The notes beneath the pieces are model-generated. The model was given only the letters and a program-made list of their open reading frames with translations. It searched no databases and had not been told where the DNA came from. A program made the translations under genes and the position numbers. From Portulaca oleracea (taxonomy: Eukaryota; Streptophyta; Magnoliopsida; Caryophyllales; Portulacaceae), in assembly GCA_029582165.1 (NCBI GenBank), contig CM055871.1, forward strand, positions 26,928,802-26,992,801: a stretch of DNA of 64,000 bases, given 5' to 3'. Position 1 is the first letter of the stretch. Every line of letters begins with the position of its first letter. Below are positions 34,312 through 45,838 of this stretch, one piece after another.

Positions 34312-35194
34312 CATATTATACTGCAGCAAAAGCATGAAACGTGTACTCCCCCAAGTCACATAGGCAAACACAGTTTTCTACGACCAATAAATGTAGGTAA
34401 GAAGTGTCATTTGGCTTATCCATGGAAGAGTACATCATCCCATGTCAAAGAAAGAAGATTATGTTCAACACCATGTTGTTCAGCTTAAGCAATCAAGAGT
34501 ACATCATCCCATGTCATTTGGCTTATCCATGGAAGACTTATATGGCACTTGGTTTATTCAACAAATTACAGTTCTTTTTTATTTTATTTCCTACTATGCT
34601 AAGCTAACAAAATTATAGTAATTAAAATCAATTACCTTTTACCTGCTATAACAGGTCAATCTTTAAGTTGGTGGCATTTTTGAAAACTTTTTATACTTAT
34701 ATGGCATATTTGCATCATTTTGAAGTTTGGTGGCAAAAGTGAAAAAAATTGAAACTTACATGGCATATAGTTGATTTAACTCCCCAAACTTACTAACTTG
34801 TTAGTGTGATCAACAATATTCAAATTACATCAATCAAAAAAATCGCAAAACACTCCCCAAACTGTCAATGCTAATTTCAGGTCTCACAATTAGAGAATTC
34901 AGCGTACTCACAGTCAAATACCAATAGCACTCAAATGTGTTATCTTCAATTCTTGCACTGACTAATCAGGAAAAATTTGCATACATCCACCTTCAGGCTT
35001 ATGACATTTATACCCACGTTAAACTTTTGAACCAATTTTATTTAGCTATTTTTCCAATAAATTTAACAACTTTGTCAGTAAGTATATGGTATGTGATGAA
35101 ATTTGTTTGCTGAAATTACGATAATTTCAACAAACAAATTTCATCTCAAATCATGCATTTACCGAAAAATTGCTAAATTCACCGATAAAGTAGC
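34312..35194. other. Intergenic, duplication copy 2
   Basis: A short direct repeat (GTCATTTGGCTTATCCATGG, twice: about 34406 and 34514) is the only structure seen. CACTCCCCAAA near 34851 anchors it to 4330 of copy 1. Confidence 0.5.
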
Positions 35195-35197
35195 TAA

Positions 35198-35473
35198 GGC
35201 CCTGTTTTTTTGTACGGTGCGGTACCACAACTCACTATATCATTCAATATTCTTCCACGCTTTTACCAAACCACACCACACTTTACTACAATCATTACCA
35301 ATATATCTCGTCACTTTTTTCCTCTACTTTTTCACATTATTTCTCCTCACCTATCACATCAACCACACTTTCCACAAATTTTATCACACAATTCCATAGC
35401 TTACTGCACTTTCCACAATTTCACCATACCGCATCAACTCCGCACCTTACTAACCGCACAAAAGAACATGGCC
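35198..35473. mobile_element. Tourist-type (PIF/Harbinger) MITE, copy 1
   Basis: A 276-bp element starting GGCCCTGTTTTTTTGTACGG and ending CCGCACAAAAGAACATGGCC, with TAA at both flanks (35195-35197, 35474-35476). Three-base TAA/TTA duplications and GGCCCTGTT ends are characteristic of Harbinger-derived MITEs. It is related to the element at 46472-46868. Confidence 0.9.
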
Positions 35474-35746
35474 TAAATAAAAATAGTTCAAAAGCTTTTG
35501 GTAACTTAAAAACGTCTTGATTTATAAATGTCAAATGTGCAAATTTTCCAACTAATCACTATCATGATCAACTCAGCTCTATTGAACTTACATAAAACTG
35601 AACTCCAGAAACACTGCCAAATCATCCATTTCAATTTCCGGGTTTCTAACAAAATGGCAATAAATTAAGATCAAAACACATCGCAAGTAACGATTTGGCA
35701 AATTGCAAGTCTAATCAAATATATTCACACCTAAAAACTGATAACG

Positions 35747-36296
35747 AACATTCATTTGAATTCCTCAACTATAAAACAACGATGAACAAAGTTAACTTCA
35801 AACGACCTCACAAGTCACGGCTTCGAGATTTGTAATTTTCTGTTGACAATTTGACAATTTGACAACTCGAGCAACATACTGAACAACAAATTGCGAGCTT
35901 AAACAATATATTACATCGGAATCAATCGACCAGAGTGAAGTATGCAAATTTAGGAAGAATTTGATTGATTAATCATACATAAAGATCCGAAATGAGAAGC
36001 AATGCAACTATGAACAAAGTTAACTGATAACATCCGAACAACGAACATTCATTTGAATTCCACAACTATAAAACAACTATGAACAACTTAACTTTAAAGG
36101 ACCTCACAACTACGAGATTTGCAATTTTCCGTGTCAATTTGACAAACTCGAGCAACATACTGAACAACAAATTGATAGTTTAAACACTATACTACATCGG
36201 AATTGATCGGCCAGAGAATTATGCAAATTTAGGAATACATTGATGGATCAATCATGCATAAAGATCCGAAATGAGAAGCAATGCAATGCGAATACG
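35747..36296. repeat. Local tandem duplication, about 250-295 bp
   Basis: The block at about 35747-36043 recurs at 36044-36296: CATTCATTTGAATTCC, CAACTATAAAACAAC, CTCGAGCAACATACTGAACA, TACATCGGAAT, CATAAAGATCCGAAATGAGA in the same order. It lies in what corresponds to SF3B4 intron 1, so it arose after the larger duplication. Confidence 0.85.
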
Positions 36297-36299
36297 AAC

Positions 36300-36383
36300 C
36301 TGGAGGATCGAGATTGCCGGCATAGACGGTGACATCTTGGTTTCGTTCTACTGAGTGTCGGCTGAGCAGGATCGAGTCGTTGT
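36300..36383 (-). pseudogene. Pseudo-copy of SF3B4 exon 1
   Basis: It aligns with 4625-4729 through CGAAACCAAGATGTCACC, GGCAATCTCGATCCTC and the donor CAG|GTTCG. The ATG has become ACA. About 22 nt coding for the ITPGVGAN part are deleted, and one base is added before the donor. The frame from the old start reaches a TAG within 12 codons. Splice donor and upstream flank are still recognisable. Confidence 0.9.
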
Positions 36384-36569
36384 TTTCACTCTCCCTTGTT
36401 CTCAGTTGTGAACTCGAAGGTCTTCGAGGTGTTGGCTATGGCAGTATGGCTGTCAATGGCGGTTAGCCATGGTTCTCGGGGAGCATGCACAGCACGAGGC
36501 ATCTTGAGAAAAGCCAGCGAAGGAAAATAAACTGTTTAAAAGAAAATTTTGCAGTGTTTTAATAGGCGG

Positions 36570-36620
36570 GGAATGGGTGGGCCGTCGCTATTGGGCCCAT
36601 GAGTGGCCCAATCCATAACG
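36570..36620 (-). promoter_or_regulatory. Site II-like TGGGCC cluster above the pseudo-exon
   Basis: TGGGCC or its complement occurs four times in about 40 bp (GGTGGGCCGTCG, ATTGGGCCCAT, AGTGGCCCA), about 195-230 nt upstream of the lost start. In plants TGGGCY (Site II) clusters mark promoters of housekeeping genes. They probably descend from the SF3B4 promoter; I see none in copy 1. Confidence 0.5.
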
Positions 36621-36710
36621 TAAGTCTACCAAATTGCCAAATCGGCCCAAGCTTAGTTGTTAAAAAAATGATAATCCATACTTTTACTTGTGCATTCTTT
36701 TGTTAAAAAA

Positions 36711-37200
36711 ATGAGATTCTAATAATAATTCATACTTTCATCTTTTATATGTCAGTGTTTCCCATTTCGTTTTTGAATTTCGATGGTCCAAATAAGATAA
36801 AATTACATTTTAGCTGTATCAAATCTACTTCCACATTTTTAAAATTTTTTTGATTCCTGCCCCATCCTTTTATTTTTTTTCATTCCTACCCTCAGAACGA
36901 TTATCAAGTGTAGTTACTATAATAATTTTTAAATTATTTTTTTGAGAATCAGAGTAATTATTATAATTTTTTTAAGGAATAAAAGTGAAAAAAATTGAAA
37001 AATTTTGGGATTATTGTAATTTTAGGGTGTGTTTTCTGTAAAGTAAAATTTGGGAAGCGTTGGGCTAAGTTTTGAATTAAATGCAAGTCAAAATATATGA
37101 TATTTAGAGTATACATTTGGTGGTGTTCCATCATAATACGATTTTTATTTTTTTTACCACTATAATACAAAATAAGGAAGTTGGGATTATTGTAATTTTA
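36711..37200. mobile_element. Diverged copy of the GGGATTATT foldback MITE
   Basis: It is similar in order to 45839-46378: TTCATACTTTCA, TGGTCCAAATAAGATAAAA, CAAATCTACTTCCACATTTT, GATTCCTGCCCC, AAGTGTAGTTAC, and at the right GTTGGGATTATTGTAATTTT. The right end appears doubled (GGGATTATTGTAATTTTAGG at 37008 and 37183). Confidence 0.6.
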
Positions 37201-37485
37201 GGGTATGTTTAGTGTAAAGAAAAATCATTTTTTGAAAAATGATTTTTTTGTTTGTTTGGTGACAAAAATTGTGAAAAAACACTTTCAAGAAAAATGATTT
37301 TTGCTGATCCTTTACAAATTATTTTCCTGAACCTAATCTTAAAAAGCTTCATTTTCCTTATCCAAATACAACACTAGTCACAGCCCATAATCGCTCTCCC
37401 TAATTGAGCGGTTGTCAATTGTAGTCCTCCTCTTTCTGATCCAAATTGTTTTCTGGATCCAAGTACTTGTAGTTTGAAATTTTTA

Positions 37486-37974
37486 AGGAAAATTGGATTT
37501 TAATAACCCCAATTTCACCTTTTGTATACCAATAATTCTTACTTTATTTTTATATTATGGTGGTCCAAAAAAAATTAAAATTGTTTTCGGTAGGATGTGA
37601 GTCAAGTAGTGGTAACTCGATGGTTTGCTGACGTGTACCGATGAGAGTGTGGTTGATCAAGAAATTATTGTTTTAGTTGTATTCTAGTGGTCTCATTTAA
37701 GTTATTATTGTATTATAGTAGTGTCATTGACATATTTGTTGTATTTTGTTGGTCTCATTTCATAATTGATTATTCTAATGGTCTGAATTCTTAATCAAAC
37801 ATAATCTTACCGGTACACATCAGCAAACCAACGAGTCACCACCATTTGACTCGGTGACGTCACACCAGTATACAATTTTTTTTAAACCACAAGAATACAA
37901 AAACAAAATAGGATTGGTAAAATAGGATTGGCATACAAAAGGTAGAAATAAGGATTATTAAAATCCAATTTTTC
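37486..37974. mobile_element. Foldback MITE, same family
   Basis: Ends GGAAAATTGGATTTTAATAA and TTATTAAAATCCAATTTTTC are near-perfect inverted copies, with a second inverted pair inside (TTTTGTATACCAATAATTCT and its counterpart near 37930, and AACTCGATGGTTTGCTGACG with CAGCAAACCAACGAGTCACC). No open frame. Confidence 0.75.
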
Positions 37975-38001
37975 TTTTTTTTTAAAAATTACATATGACT
38001 T

Positions 38002-38253
38002 TTTTTTTGATAATTTACGGTCAAGAGACCCTTTTATTCAGATCAAGAGAAGGCATGCATACGCAGCCATACAATTTGTGAGAACACATGACAATGAAAA
38101 CATTTGACAATCCTCACTCACCGAACATTGAACCAAGAACACACACCATCCGTGACATTTCTTCAGATTAGTCGGGATGAATTGCAGGAAACCACTGTAG
38201 AACTCCAGGAATGTGATGCAGCTTTATTGTAAGATGAGTCACTTCATTTCATG
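38002..38253 (-). mobile_element. Poly-A retroposon with 13-bp target duplication
   Basis: TTACATATGACTT brackets the insert perfectly (37989-38001, 38254-38266). The plus strand starts with 8 T, a short poly-A tail on the minus strand. On the minus strand TCTGAATAAAAGG, a polyadenylation-like signal, lies about 30 nt before the tail. This looks like a LINE-mobilised short transcript or SINE; I do not recognise the source. Confidence 0.85.
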
Positions 38254-39013
38254 TTACATATGACTTATGAGGATAATATGAGAAATCCTTTAATAGAATA
38301 ATATCCTAAATCACTATATATTTCATTTTACCGAACTTTAAAACGTATATTCTCAAATAATCAAATGTATGATAATACGTAGTAATTAAGAAGATGAAAG
38401 GCAAAGTACCATATCTTTGTATGTTATTCGTATTCTAATCAACATGATTACACACAAAAGAGAAATGGATCATAAGCCGACATAAACACATTATAAATTA
38501 TTAAAATCCTTTTGAAAGTCTTTAAACTGACTTGATTGTGCCCAACAAATTAGAGCATTAAGTGTTTGTGTTTAGAGATAAAGAGACATATCAAACAAAA
38601 GATTGGACTAAAAATATTAGAACCCCTCCCCTCTCCAAAAATAAAGTTAAAAAAAATAAAGATGAACCACATAAAAAGAAATGGAATCCATAAAGTTAAT
38701 TTTTGGTGGTGGAAATCCACAAAGCTATAAATAAAGCACACAAAAAGTCTCTACAATGTTTTATGATCATAATAACATGCTTTAGTAGTTCTTTTTATGT
38801 TCATGGGTCATTAGTTACCTTTTTAAAACCATTGCTATTGACTTTAGTATCCATTTTAATTCGATGGAACTTTAGTATCCTTTAATTTGACCCAATCGAT
38901 GCACTATATTGCATCCCAATTTGGAATTTTTGTAGATTGATTTAATTAAATCGTTTGATGAGTACCATTTTAGTATACATAGTTGTGACCTAAGAATAAT
39001 TTTCACCACCTTC

Positions 39014-39056
<43 letters not shown>

Positions 39057-39119
39057 CCAGAGGTAAGTAACAAGAGTATCCCTTTGTTAACACGGAGGAC
39101 TTTGACTTATTCTAATAAT
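38254..39119. other. AT-rich DNA with ATT microsatellite
   Basis: At 39015-39055 is an uninterrupted TTA repeat of about 14 units, just 3' of the degenerate gag below. Otherwise nothing is recognised. Confidence 0.7.
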
Positions 39120-41420
39120 CGCTTCCTTCGTCATGCTCTTCCTCGATCTCAAAGCAGGAGATCATGTTTACCGCTACAACTTTGTTAACTTTTCCAATGA
39201 ATTCCTTCAGAAAGTATTCCTCTAGCATGATAGGAACACGAGGGCCTTACTCAAGCAACTCAGCTGAACGGACTTCTTGTTTCTTGATGACTTCAAGTCT
39301 CTTCCTCTACATTGAAGGTTGAGAGTTGTTTCTTCTCCTTTAACACCTTCGGGGTGATGGTGTTTAGACTTCCCTTTGCCCCCTAGTATTCTTTCGAGCC
39401 ACCGAGCTCCACCATTCCTCTTCACCAAAAGTTTATGAGACTTGCTCATGTTCATCTCGAGGGGCCTGGATTCATACAGTAAGAGGAACTGGTTTTTGGC
39501 ATCCAAACCGAATCAAAAATTCATTTCTCCTGGCTAGAACTGGATGTGCTGAAACATAATTGGCTTCGACGTTATCATCCAAGTCCAATATTATTTTCCC
39601 TCCTTGGTTAGCTTCATGATGTGCTCCTTGAGTGTGATACACTTCTTAAGAGGATGACTAACTACCCTATGATAGCAACAATATCTTGGGTCTGTGGTTC
39701 TTCCCGCTTTTTCCGGCCTCTTTGGTTGTATGAGTTCAATAACTCCTTTCTCTAACAAGTCATCAAACATTCCTGACAAGTCCGAGCTTGGAAATGGGTA
39801 CTTCTTTTCTTGAAGATCCTTCGGTGTGGGGCGCTTCCCTTCAACATCTTTCGAGGAAATGACTTTCTCCCTTTTAGGTTTAGGTTTAGCAGAGATTCAC
39901 ACCGGTTCACACATTGAAATTGCCACGGACTCCTCTGTTAAAGTCTTTGATGACTTGCCATTCTTCTTATACTCACCTTCACTCTTCCTTGATTCAGATT
40001 AAGATGAATTCCTTCCCCATAGACTTGCTATGGTGATCTCCATATCATGTGCCTTGGTTGCCAATTCTTGAAAGGACTTCGGCTTGACCATCTTGAGGAC
40101 ATAAAGCAGATCCCAATGTATACCATAGGCGCACATATCGATGATAGAAACTTCAATGAGCCGGTCCTTGCTTTCAAGACTAAGAGCCCTCCAATGATGC
40201 ATGTAATCAAGGACTAGCTCACCCTCCCATTGTTTGGTGTTTGTTAAATCTGTCATGCTGGCGACTCATTGAGCGTTGTAGAACCTGTTGAAGAACTCTT
40301 GCTCCATTTACTCCCAACTGTTGATAGATTCAGGCTCTAAATCCGTATACCAGTTGAACACGATCCCTTTCACAGAGCAAATGAACTGTTTCACCAGTCG
40401 ATCTCCATCTATGCCGGCATTGCTGTAAGTTTCGATGAAGTGAGCGATGTGCTGCTTAGGATTACCCTTCCCATCAAATTGATTAAACTTTGGGGGTTGA
40501 TATTCATGTGGCATTCGAAGGGAATCGATCCTCTTTGTGTAGGGATTTGTGCACAAGTGACTCTTGTTCAATCCCTCATCGCATTTGCCACCAGGTTTAG
40601 AATTTGCTCCACAGTCAGTGACCCTGAAGATAAGTTGTACTTATTTTCTTCCCCGTCACCGTCACTTTGAGATGACTCTTTTTCATATTGCTCTTTGTCT
40701 GAATCTTGTCAAACTCTCAATACGGGCGCTTCTTTATCTTTTTCACCAACCTTGCAATATGCTTATTTTGCTCATCGATTCTTTGTCTTTCTCTTCACTT
40801 TTCTTGCCAAGCATTCTCAGCGTAGCCTCTAATTGAACTATCTTTTCTTCCATGTTAACGACTCCAATTTCCATCGTCGACATGATGACGGTATGGGTAG
40901 ATTCAATCTCAGCTTCTGAGAAGATAAATTCTTCTTCAAAGATTGAGGAAGAATCTTTATTGGAGTAGTCGTGGTCTTCAAAACCTTCAAATTGGAATGG
41001 TGGGTTTGTGCAAGTATGAAGTTCATTCATCCTGCGAGGTACGTGTATAGCCTTCTTTGAGCCGAAGGTAATCGAGATTGGCTTCCAGGAGCAAGGAGCC
41101 CTTTGAGTTGCCCCCGCTGTGATGGAGTCGTCATTTGGATTCTTCGGTGATCGAGTTGGTGCATTACCGTTGGTTTTTCTAGCAGAGTGGAAACAGCAGT
41201 GGTGACAATTTCCATCCTTCGAATCGTTACTCCGCTTGATGTGACACTTGCAGTTGCTGATCTCTGGGAAGAAGCTTGAGTCATCCTCCTCTTTGAAAGT
41301 TGAGAGACAACTTTCTTGAGTGTCATCGCGTCGCTTGAATCGAAGCTTGAACTTAACTTCTTAGAAAACGAGATGAGAGGTAGAGTGGTCCCACCGAGTG
41401 TGACAAATTTGTACACACAA
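39120..41420 (-). pseudogene. Ty3/gypsy gag remnant
   Basis: Successive minus-strand pieces, broken by stops and shifts, give a gypsy gag: an N-terminal basic/Ser-rich part (about 41030-41400), a coiled-coil-like acidic stretch (40743-41030), the Retrotrans_gag core (EYQPPKFNQFDGKGNPKQHI, FICSVKGIVFNWYTDLEPES, WEGELVLDYMHHWRALSLES), and a zinc-knuckle-like RYCCYHRVVSHPLKKC near 39660-39700. No protease, reverse transcriptase or integrase follows: coding decays and stops at the TTA repeat near 39055. No LTR was identified. Confidence 0.85.
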
Positions 41421-42049
41421 ATTTCAAGTCTAAAATAAATAAAGACAAGAAATTGAGAAACAAAATAATTTGTATTAATATTCGAACGTATGTGGGTACA
41501 ATCTCTGCTTTAAATACAATAAAGTATTCCTTTGATTCGATCTCCTGATATTCGGGTAAGCCGAGGGCGCAGACACTTAATCTCAATCTCGGGCGCAGGT
41601 CTAGCTAAATGACTTTTATAGTTGTTCTTCAGCTGAAGGTCTTAAGCGTTAATCCCCTTAATGCTTGATAGTTGGAGGCTGCTCAAAGTTTAACCGTCTG
41701 TAGGTTGGCTGTTGGTTGCAATTCTTCAAGTTCTTGGATGTGAGGCCTTGAGTGCTTGGTCACTTTCGGTGAACCAGACGAAGAAGACGACTGTAGTCTT
41801 TGATGTGAAGAACAGAAGTTGTTGAACTAGCCGATGTTGGTCCTTGTCGCTTGTAGCTGGAGAGCGTCTGTAGTTCGATCCTCTTAAGGCTTTGCAAGCC
41901 TAGTCGAAGAACTCTGTAGCAATTTTTGATCTTGGCGTGGTCGAAGCTTGGAGTCTCTGCAGACCTTAAGCATTGATGCGGGTCATCGAAAGGAAAGGGA
42001 GCCAACAACCCAAATCTAGAGGTGACTGCACCCATGCACAAGGGCATCT

Positions 42050-42600
42050 ATAGAGAACCTTAAGCCCATGGAGGATCCCGCTGTTAAAGCCCTCGAATAA
42101 AAGCTAAAAAGCCTCATCGGGATGATGAGCACCATCCCTGTATTTGCGAACAAATACACGAATGTATCATTGTCGATGCACCCAATAATGAAGGTGGTTG
42201 ATAAGATAGAGGTCCCCAACATCTAATTCAAACCATCGGAGAACTCCACTCATCACATCAAGGAGTTCATGCGATTGGGGCCTCTTAATAAGATCGATGT
42301 CGATCTTTATTCTACTGACTTCCCATCCGCTCTAGATGGAGAAGCCAAAATATAGTACCAATTGTCACCCAAGGTTAAGGCGGATCGGAATGAGTTGTTC
42401 AAAGCCTGAATTAGCCATTTCAGTCATATCCAGAGGAAGTCAGCTATAGTAGATGACCTAACAACTATGAGGCAAAGGGACAACGGGCCTTTATTAAGCT
42501 ACTACGAAAGGTGACATACTAAGTTATTGAGTCTAACATATGACCCAAGGTACAACCATGCATCAACTTTATGTAGTATCAGTGAAAATAGAACTTCCTC
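42050..42600 (+). pseudogene. Retrotransposon gag fragment, opposite strand
   Basis: The plus strand reads HHIKEFMRLGPLNKIDVDLY, FPSALDGEAKI, SHFSHIQRKSAIVDDLTTM and NGPLLSYYER with two in-frame stops, the Trp-poor equivalent of a gypsy gag core. It lies head to head with the 39-41 kb gag. It is a fragment of another element; limits are approximate. Confidence 0.65.
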
Positions 42601-43710
42601 ACAATGAGATGTTCTCATAAATGACAAATGTACATTAAGGAAGTATCCCCTTATGACATTCTTTGGATCTTAGGGCATACAAATATAGTTGTCTAATATT
42701 ATTCATGAATATGTGAAGAGCTACTCCCACTAACTCCAAGAATTATGAGTTATGAAGTCGATCTGCAACTGATTCTTTGAACTTTTTAGTTCTATTTAGA
42801 ACTTTGAATATTCGAAAAAAGGGGAAAAAATTGGCTTTAAAATTTATCAAAGAAAAGTTACTATAAGTCATACATTACAACCCTTACAAGGCTACAACTC
42901 ATAAACTTAGACATCCCATAACAAAACAAGGTTCCCAATTTTATTTTGGACGTTTTTTTTAAATTCAAGTTTCCAATTTTATTCTAGTGGGTTTTTTTAA
43001 ATAAAATATGATAGAATAAATTTATCAAACGTTATTATATTTACCTAAATTTACTCAAACTCTTTCAATTTATTTAAATTTAAAATAAAGTTTAATAGAG
43101 CATATTTATCTAATGTTATCGTACTTACCTCAACTAGGGTAGAGCGTATGCGTAATGGGAATAATAGAAATTCATGTTTGATCATAATAACTTCATTGTT
43201 GTTCTTGAAAGATAGATGATAATAATCTTGAATGGAATAGGAAGATAATACTAATAACTCAAAGAAGATAAATACCAAAAGCCTAATCACCAAAGAAAAC
43301 TTGATATATTCTTGGATAAAGGATGATCCACTATCAAGAATTAACACTCCACCATGATTAGCTAAAGAAAAACTGCCACTAATCACTAAAGGAATGACTT
43401 GATTTCACCACCATTAACAAGCAATGGATAAAGAACGTAAGATTTTAGAGAGCGTTTTGAGTAGGTCTAAAAAATATCATTTTTATTCATCAAAAGTTAA
43501 GTCCTCTTTTCCAATTACCCATATATGAGTAAAGATAGGGATAGATCCCAATAGAGGTTAGCACATAAAGGGCCATTAAGCCAAGAGTTAATTACATCTC
43601 AAAGCCTAACCTAACACATCAATACGTTGGGAAGAAAAAGACTTAAAACATAATTACATTGATTAGAAATGAAAAGATAAAACTACCCTAAACGAAGAAA
43701 GGGAAAAACC
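42600..43710. other. AT-rich non-coding DNA
   Basis: No gene. A TTCCAATTTTATT word is repeated (about 42930 and 42970). It may be part of the element that carries the dyad array to the right. Confidence 0.4.
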
Positions 43711-44290
43711 GAAGTCAGTAGGGACGTCGCAGGCGCGACACAGATCGTCACGACCGCGACGTGTTGTCTTGTTGAGGGGGTATCGTCTAGGATGGACCGT
43801 CACGAGTGTGACGGTTGATGTAGCGGCCGCGACGGTCGATGATAGAAAAATCACACGTAAATCGCCTCCATGAGTCACAACTGCGACTAAGGAGGTCTCG
43901 GACGCGACACCAATAGGAAGGATGGACGTCTCGGTCGTAATGCAGCCGTCATGGGCATGACTGTCGTGCTTGCATCTAGACGTCACGGGCACGACCCTCG
44001 CTTTCGCGGGCGTGACGTACCTTAGCCCCATCTTCATCACAAAAGAGGACAAGCTCGTCGCGGTCATGACAGGACCGTCACAAGCGCGACAACCAAGACT
44101 TGGCCTGAGGTTGCGGTGTGAGATGAACGTCACGAGCGTGACGACCCTCTGGACAAAAGCTGAAATCTTTCACCAAAAAAAGAGAGGGGTGGGGGAAACA
44201 GGGGTCGCGGTCGCGACCAGGGTAGTCGCGCCTACGACGTCATGTTCATCAGCCAAGATGCCCCCTTGACGCCTGTCACGGGCGTGACAG
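43710..44290. repeat. GC-rich array of GTCACG..CGTGAC dyads
   Basis: About 14-15 imperfect copies of a dyad of the form GTCRCGNGCGYGAC are spaced at about 20-60 bp. Examples are CCGTCACGAGTGTGACGG (43796), GTCATGGGCATGAC (43950), CGTCACGGGCACGAC (43981), GTCACGAGCGTGACG (44131), GGTCGCGGTCGCGACC (44204) and TGTCACGGGCGTGACA (44274). The spacers differ, so it is not a simple tandem repeat. Open frames exist on both strands but show no protein family. The function is unknown. Confidence 0.75.
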
Positions 44291-44990
44291 GCCTGATGCT
44301 CCCCTTTTCTCCTTTTAACTTCTTCTCCTCACCTCTTCTTTGGTCCCCTTCTCCTTATTCTTGTCGGTATGAAAATTAAGGCTCCTTTAGAGGCTATCAC
44401 GGCCCATCCATTGGATGGCCGTGATCACCCGGCTCAGCCCCGGGCCGATGTGCAATCGGAGCGAATCGACCGACCGAGAAGCAACCCGCTTGGCCCATTT
44501 AACAAGGGCCGAGAAAGAACCCCGGGATGCTTCATAGGGAAGGAAATAGGTCGGGTCCAGTTGGACTCGGACCTGCCAATTTTTTTTGGATTCAGACCCG
44601 ACCCGATACCTAGTGAGTCCCAACAACTCGGACCCAAACCCAGACTCGCCCAATCCGCGTGTCCTTAATGAGCCCAACACTCTTTTTTTTTTTTTAAAAA
44701 AAAAAGATTTTTCAATTTTTTGGGTTAATTTATACGTGCATAATTGTATAATAATAATTATTCTATTTAAATATAAATATTTTCAACACAATAAAAATAT
44801 CTAGCTCAACATACGGGGCTATGAGCAAAGTTTAACATAAAAACATTACAAAAGTCATCAACTCTAAGAATATAACTATACATGAAAAAAAAAGAATATA
44901 ACTATACAACTTAAAATGCAAAAAAAAAAAAACACGGCTCATGATTATCGCACTATACAATTCTAATAATACAAATACATTAGGATTTTC
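44291..44990. other. Mixed repeat debris
   Basis: ACCCGA/TCGGGT words at 44540-44650 are a fragment of the hAT-like family. A T/A homopolymer block lies at 44685-44706. No gene is supported, although a plus-strand frame is open at 44369-44668. Confidence 0.5.

Positions 44991-44992
<2 letters not shown>

Positions 44993-45032
<40 letters not shown>
44993..45032. repeat. TA dinucleotide tract
   Basis: About 20 TA units. The tract continues between and after the next three insertions (45242-45257, 45829-45838, 46379-46390), so it was once a single TA tract. Confidence 0.95.
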
Positions 45033-45034
<2 letters not shown>

Positions 45035-45241
45035 AACAGATAATACGAGAATGACATTTTGGTGAGAATGTGAGAAGGGATGGACATCAAGTATCGCAGA
45101 GATGGACATGGATAGTTGAAGTCTCCCCTGATATTCACCATGAAAACTTGATGTCCATCTCTGCAATATATGATGTCCATCTCTGCGATACTTTATACCC
45201 ATCATTTCTCACCAAAATGTCATTCTTATTTTATTTGTTCC
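45033..45241. mobile_element. 209-bp MITE in the TA tract
   Basis: Ends GGAACAGATAATACGAGAAT and ATTCTTATTTTATTTGTTCC are inverted. The pairing continues with GACATTTTGGTGAGAA and TTCTCACCAAAATGTC, and inside are repeated GATGTCCATCTCTGC words. The target is probably TA (Tc1/mariner-like), though the surrounding TA tract hides the exact duplication. Confidence 0.8.
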
Positions 45242-45257
45242 ATATATATATATATAT

Positions 45258-45828
45258 TGTTAGGATTTTAATTATAAGAGCAACTTAATCAGCGGAAGCA
45301 CCAAAATAAGATGACTACTGGATATCGAGATAAAATTAATGCAAGTATAAAGGGGACAAGAATTTAACGTGGAAACCCAAATCGGGAAAAACCACAGGCG
45401 GCACAAGCACAAACGAGTCCACTATTGGTAGAGAGTACAGCGATCTCCTCCCGAGATCCAACAAAGAGAGTATTACAAAGATCTCAAACACCGAAAGAGA
45501 TCCACCCGAAAGAGACACATGTTCTTAGTCAACAAACACTCTCAAGAAAACTCTCTCACTAGTTGGAATACGAAATTTCAGAATATCTTAATACACCTCC
45601 TCCCATAGGAGGTGCCCCAAACTTGGTCACACCAAACAAGGCGAACAAGACCCATTATTTATAGGGAAAACTCCCTATAAAGCTACTTTGGCTCCCACTC
45701 CAATTAGATTTAGAATCTAATACAGTTAGGAAACCCAACATAATAAGGAAACCTAAATAATATCCTAATTAGGAAACAAGTAATTGTGGAATCAAGAAAC
45801 TTGGTGATTTTAGGACACTTTCCTAACA
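45258..45828 (-). mobile_element. Solo copia-type LTR, minus orientation
   Basis: The reverse complement of the 28746-29322 LTR family, 571 bp, starting TGTTAGGATTTTAATTATAA and ending GACACTTTCCTAACA. It is flanked by TATAT on both sides (45253-45257, 45829-45833). No internal domain. Confidence 0.93.
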
Positions 45829-45838
45829 TATATATATA

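Larger units (their letters stand above)
30100..36530 (-). repeat. Segmental duplication, copy 2, heavily interrupted
   Basis: This is the diverged second copy of 3290-4860 with the same order and orientation. Insertions dilute it: the 260-bp tandem array, the foldback at 31661, hAT-like MITEs at 32805 and 34032, the Tourist MITE at 35198, and a local duplication at 35.75-36.30 kb. It ends at the SF3B4 exon-1 pseudo-copy and its upstream flank. Confidence 0.75.

Noticed and set aside
37020..37330. Separate MITE at GGGATTATTGTAATTTTAGG repeats
   Set aside because: The two copies look like a doubled end of the neighbouring foldback element; no independent inverted ends were found.
43663..44133. 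156-codon minus-strand open frame across the dyad array
   Set aside because: No known domain, composition follows the GC dyads, the opposite strand is also open, and there is no promoter or intron context.
44369..44668. 99-codon plus-strand open frame
   Set aside because: Made of GGTCC/ACCCGA repeat words shared with hAT-like elements; the complementary strand is equally open.
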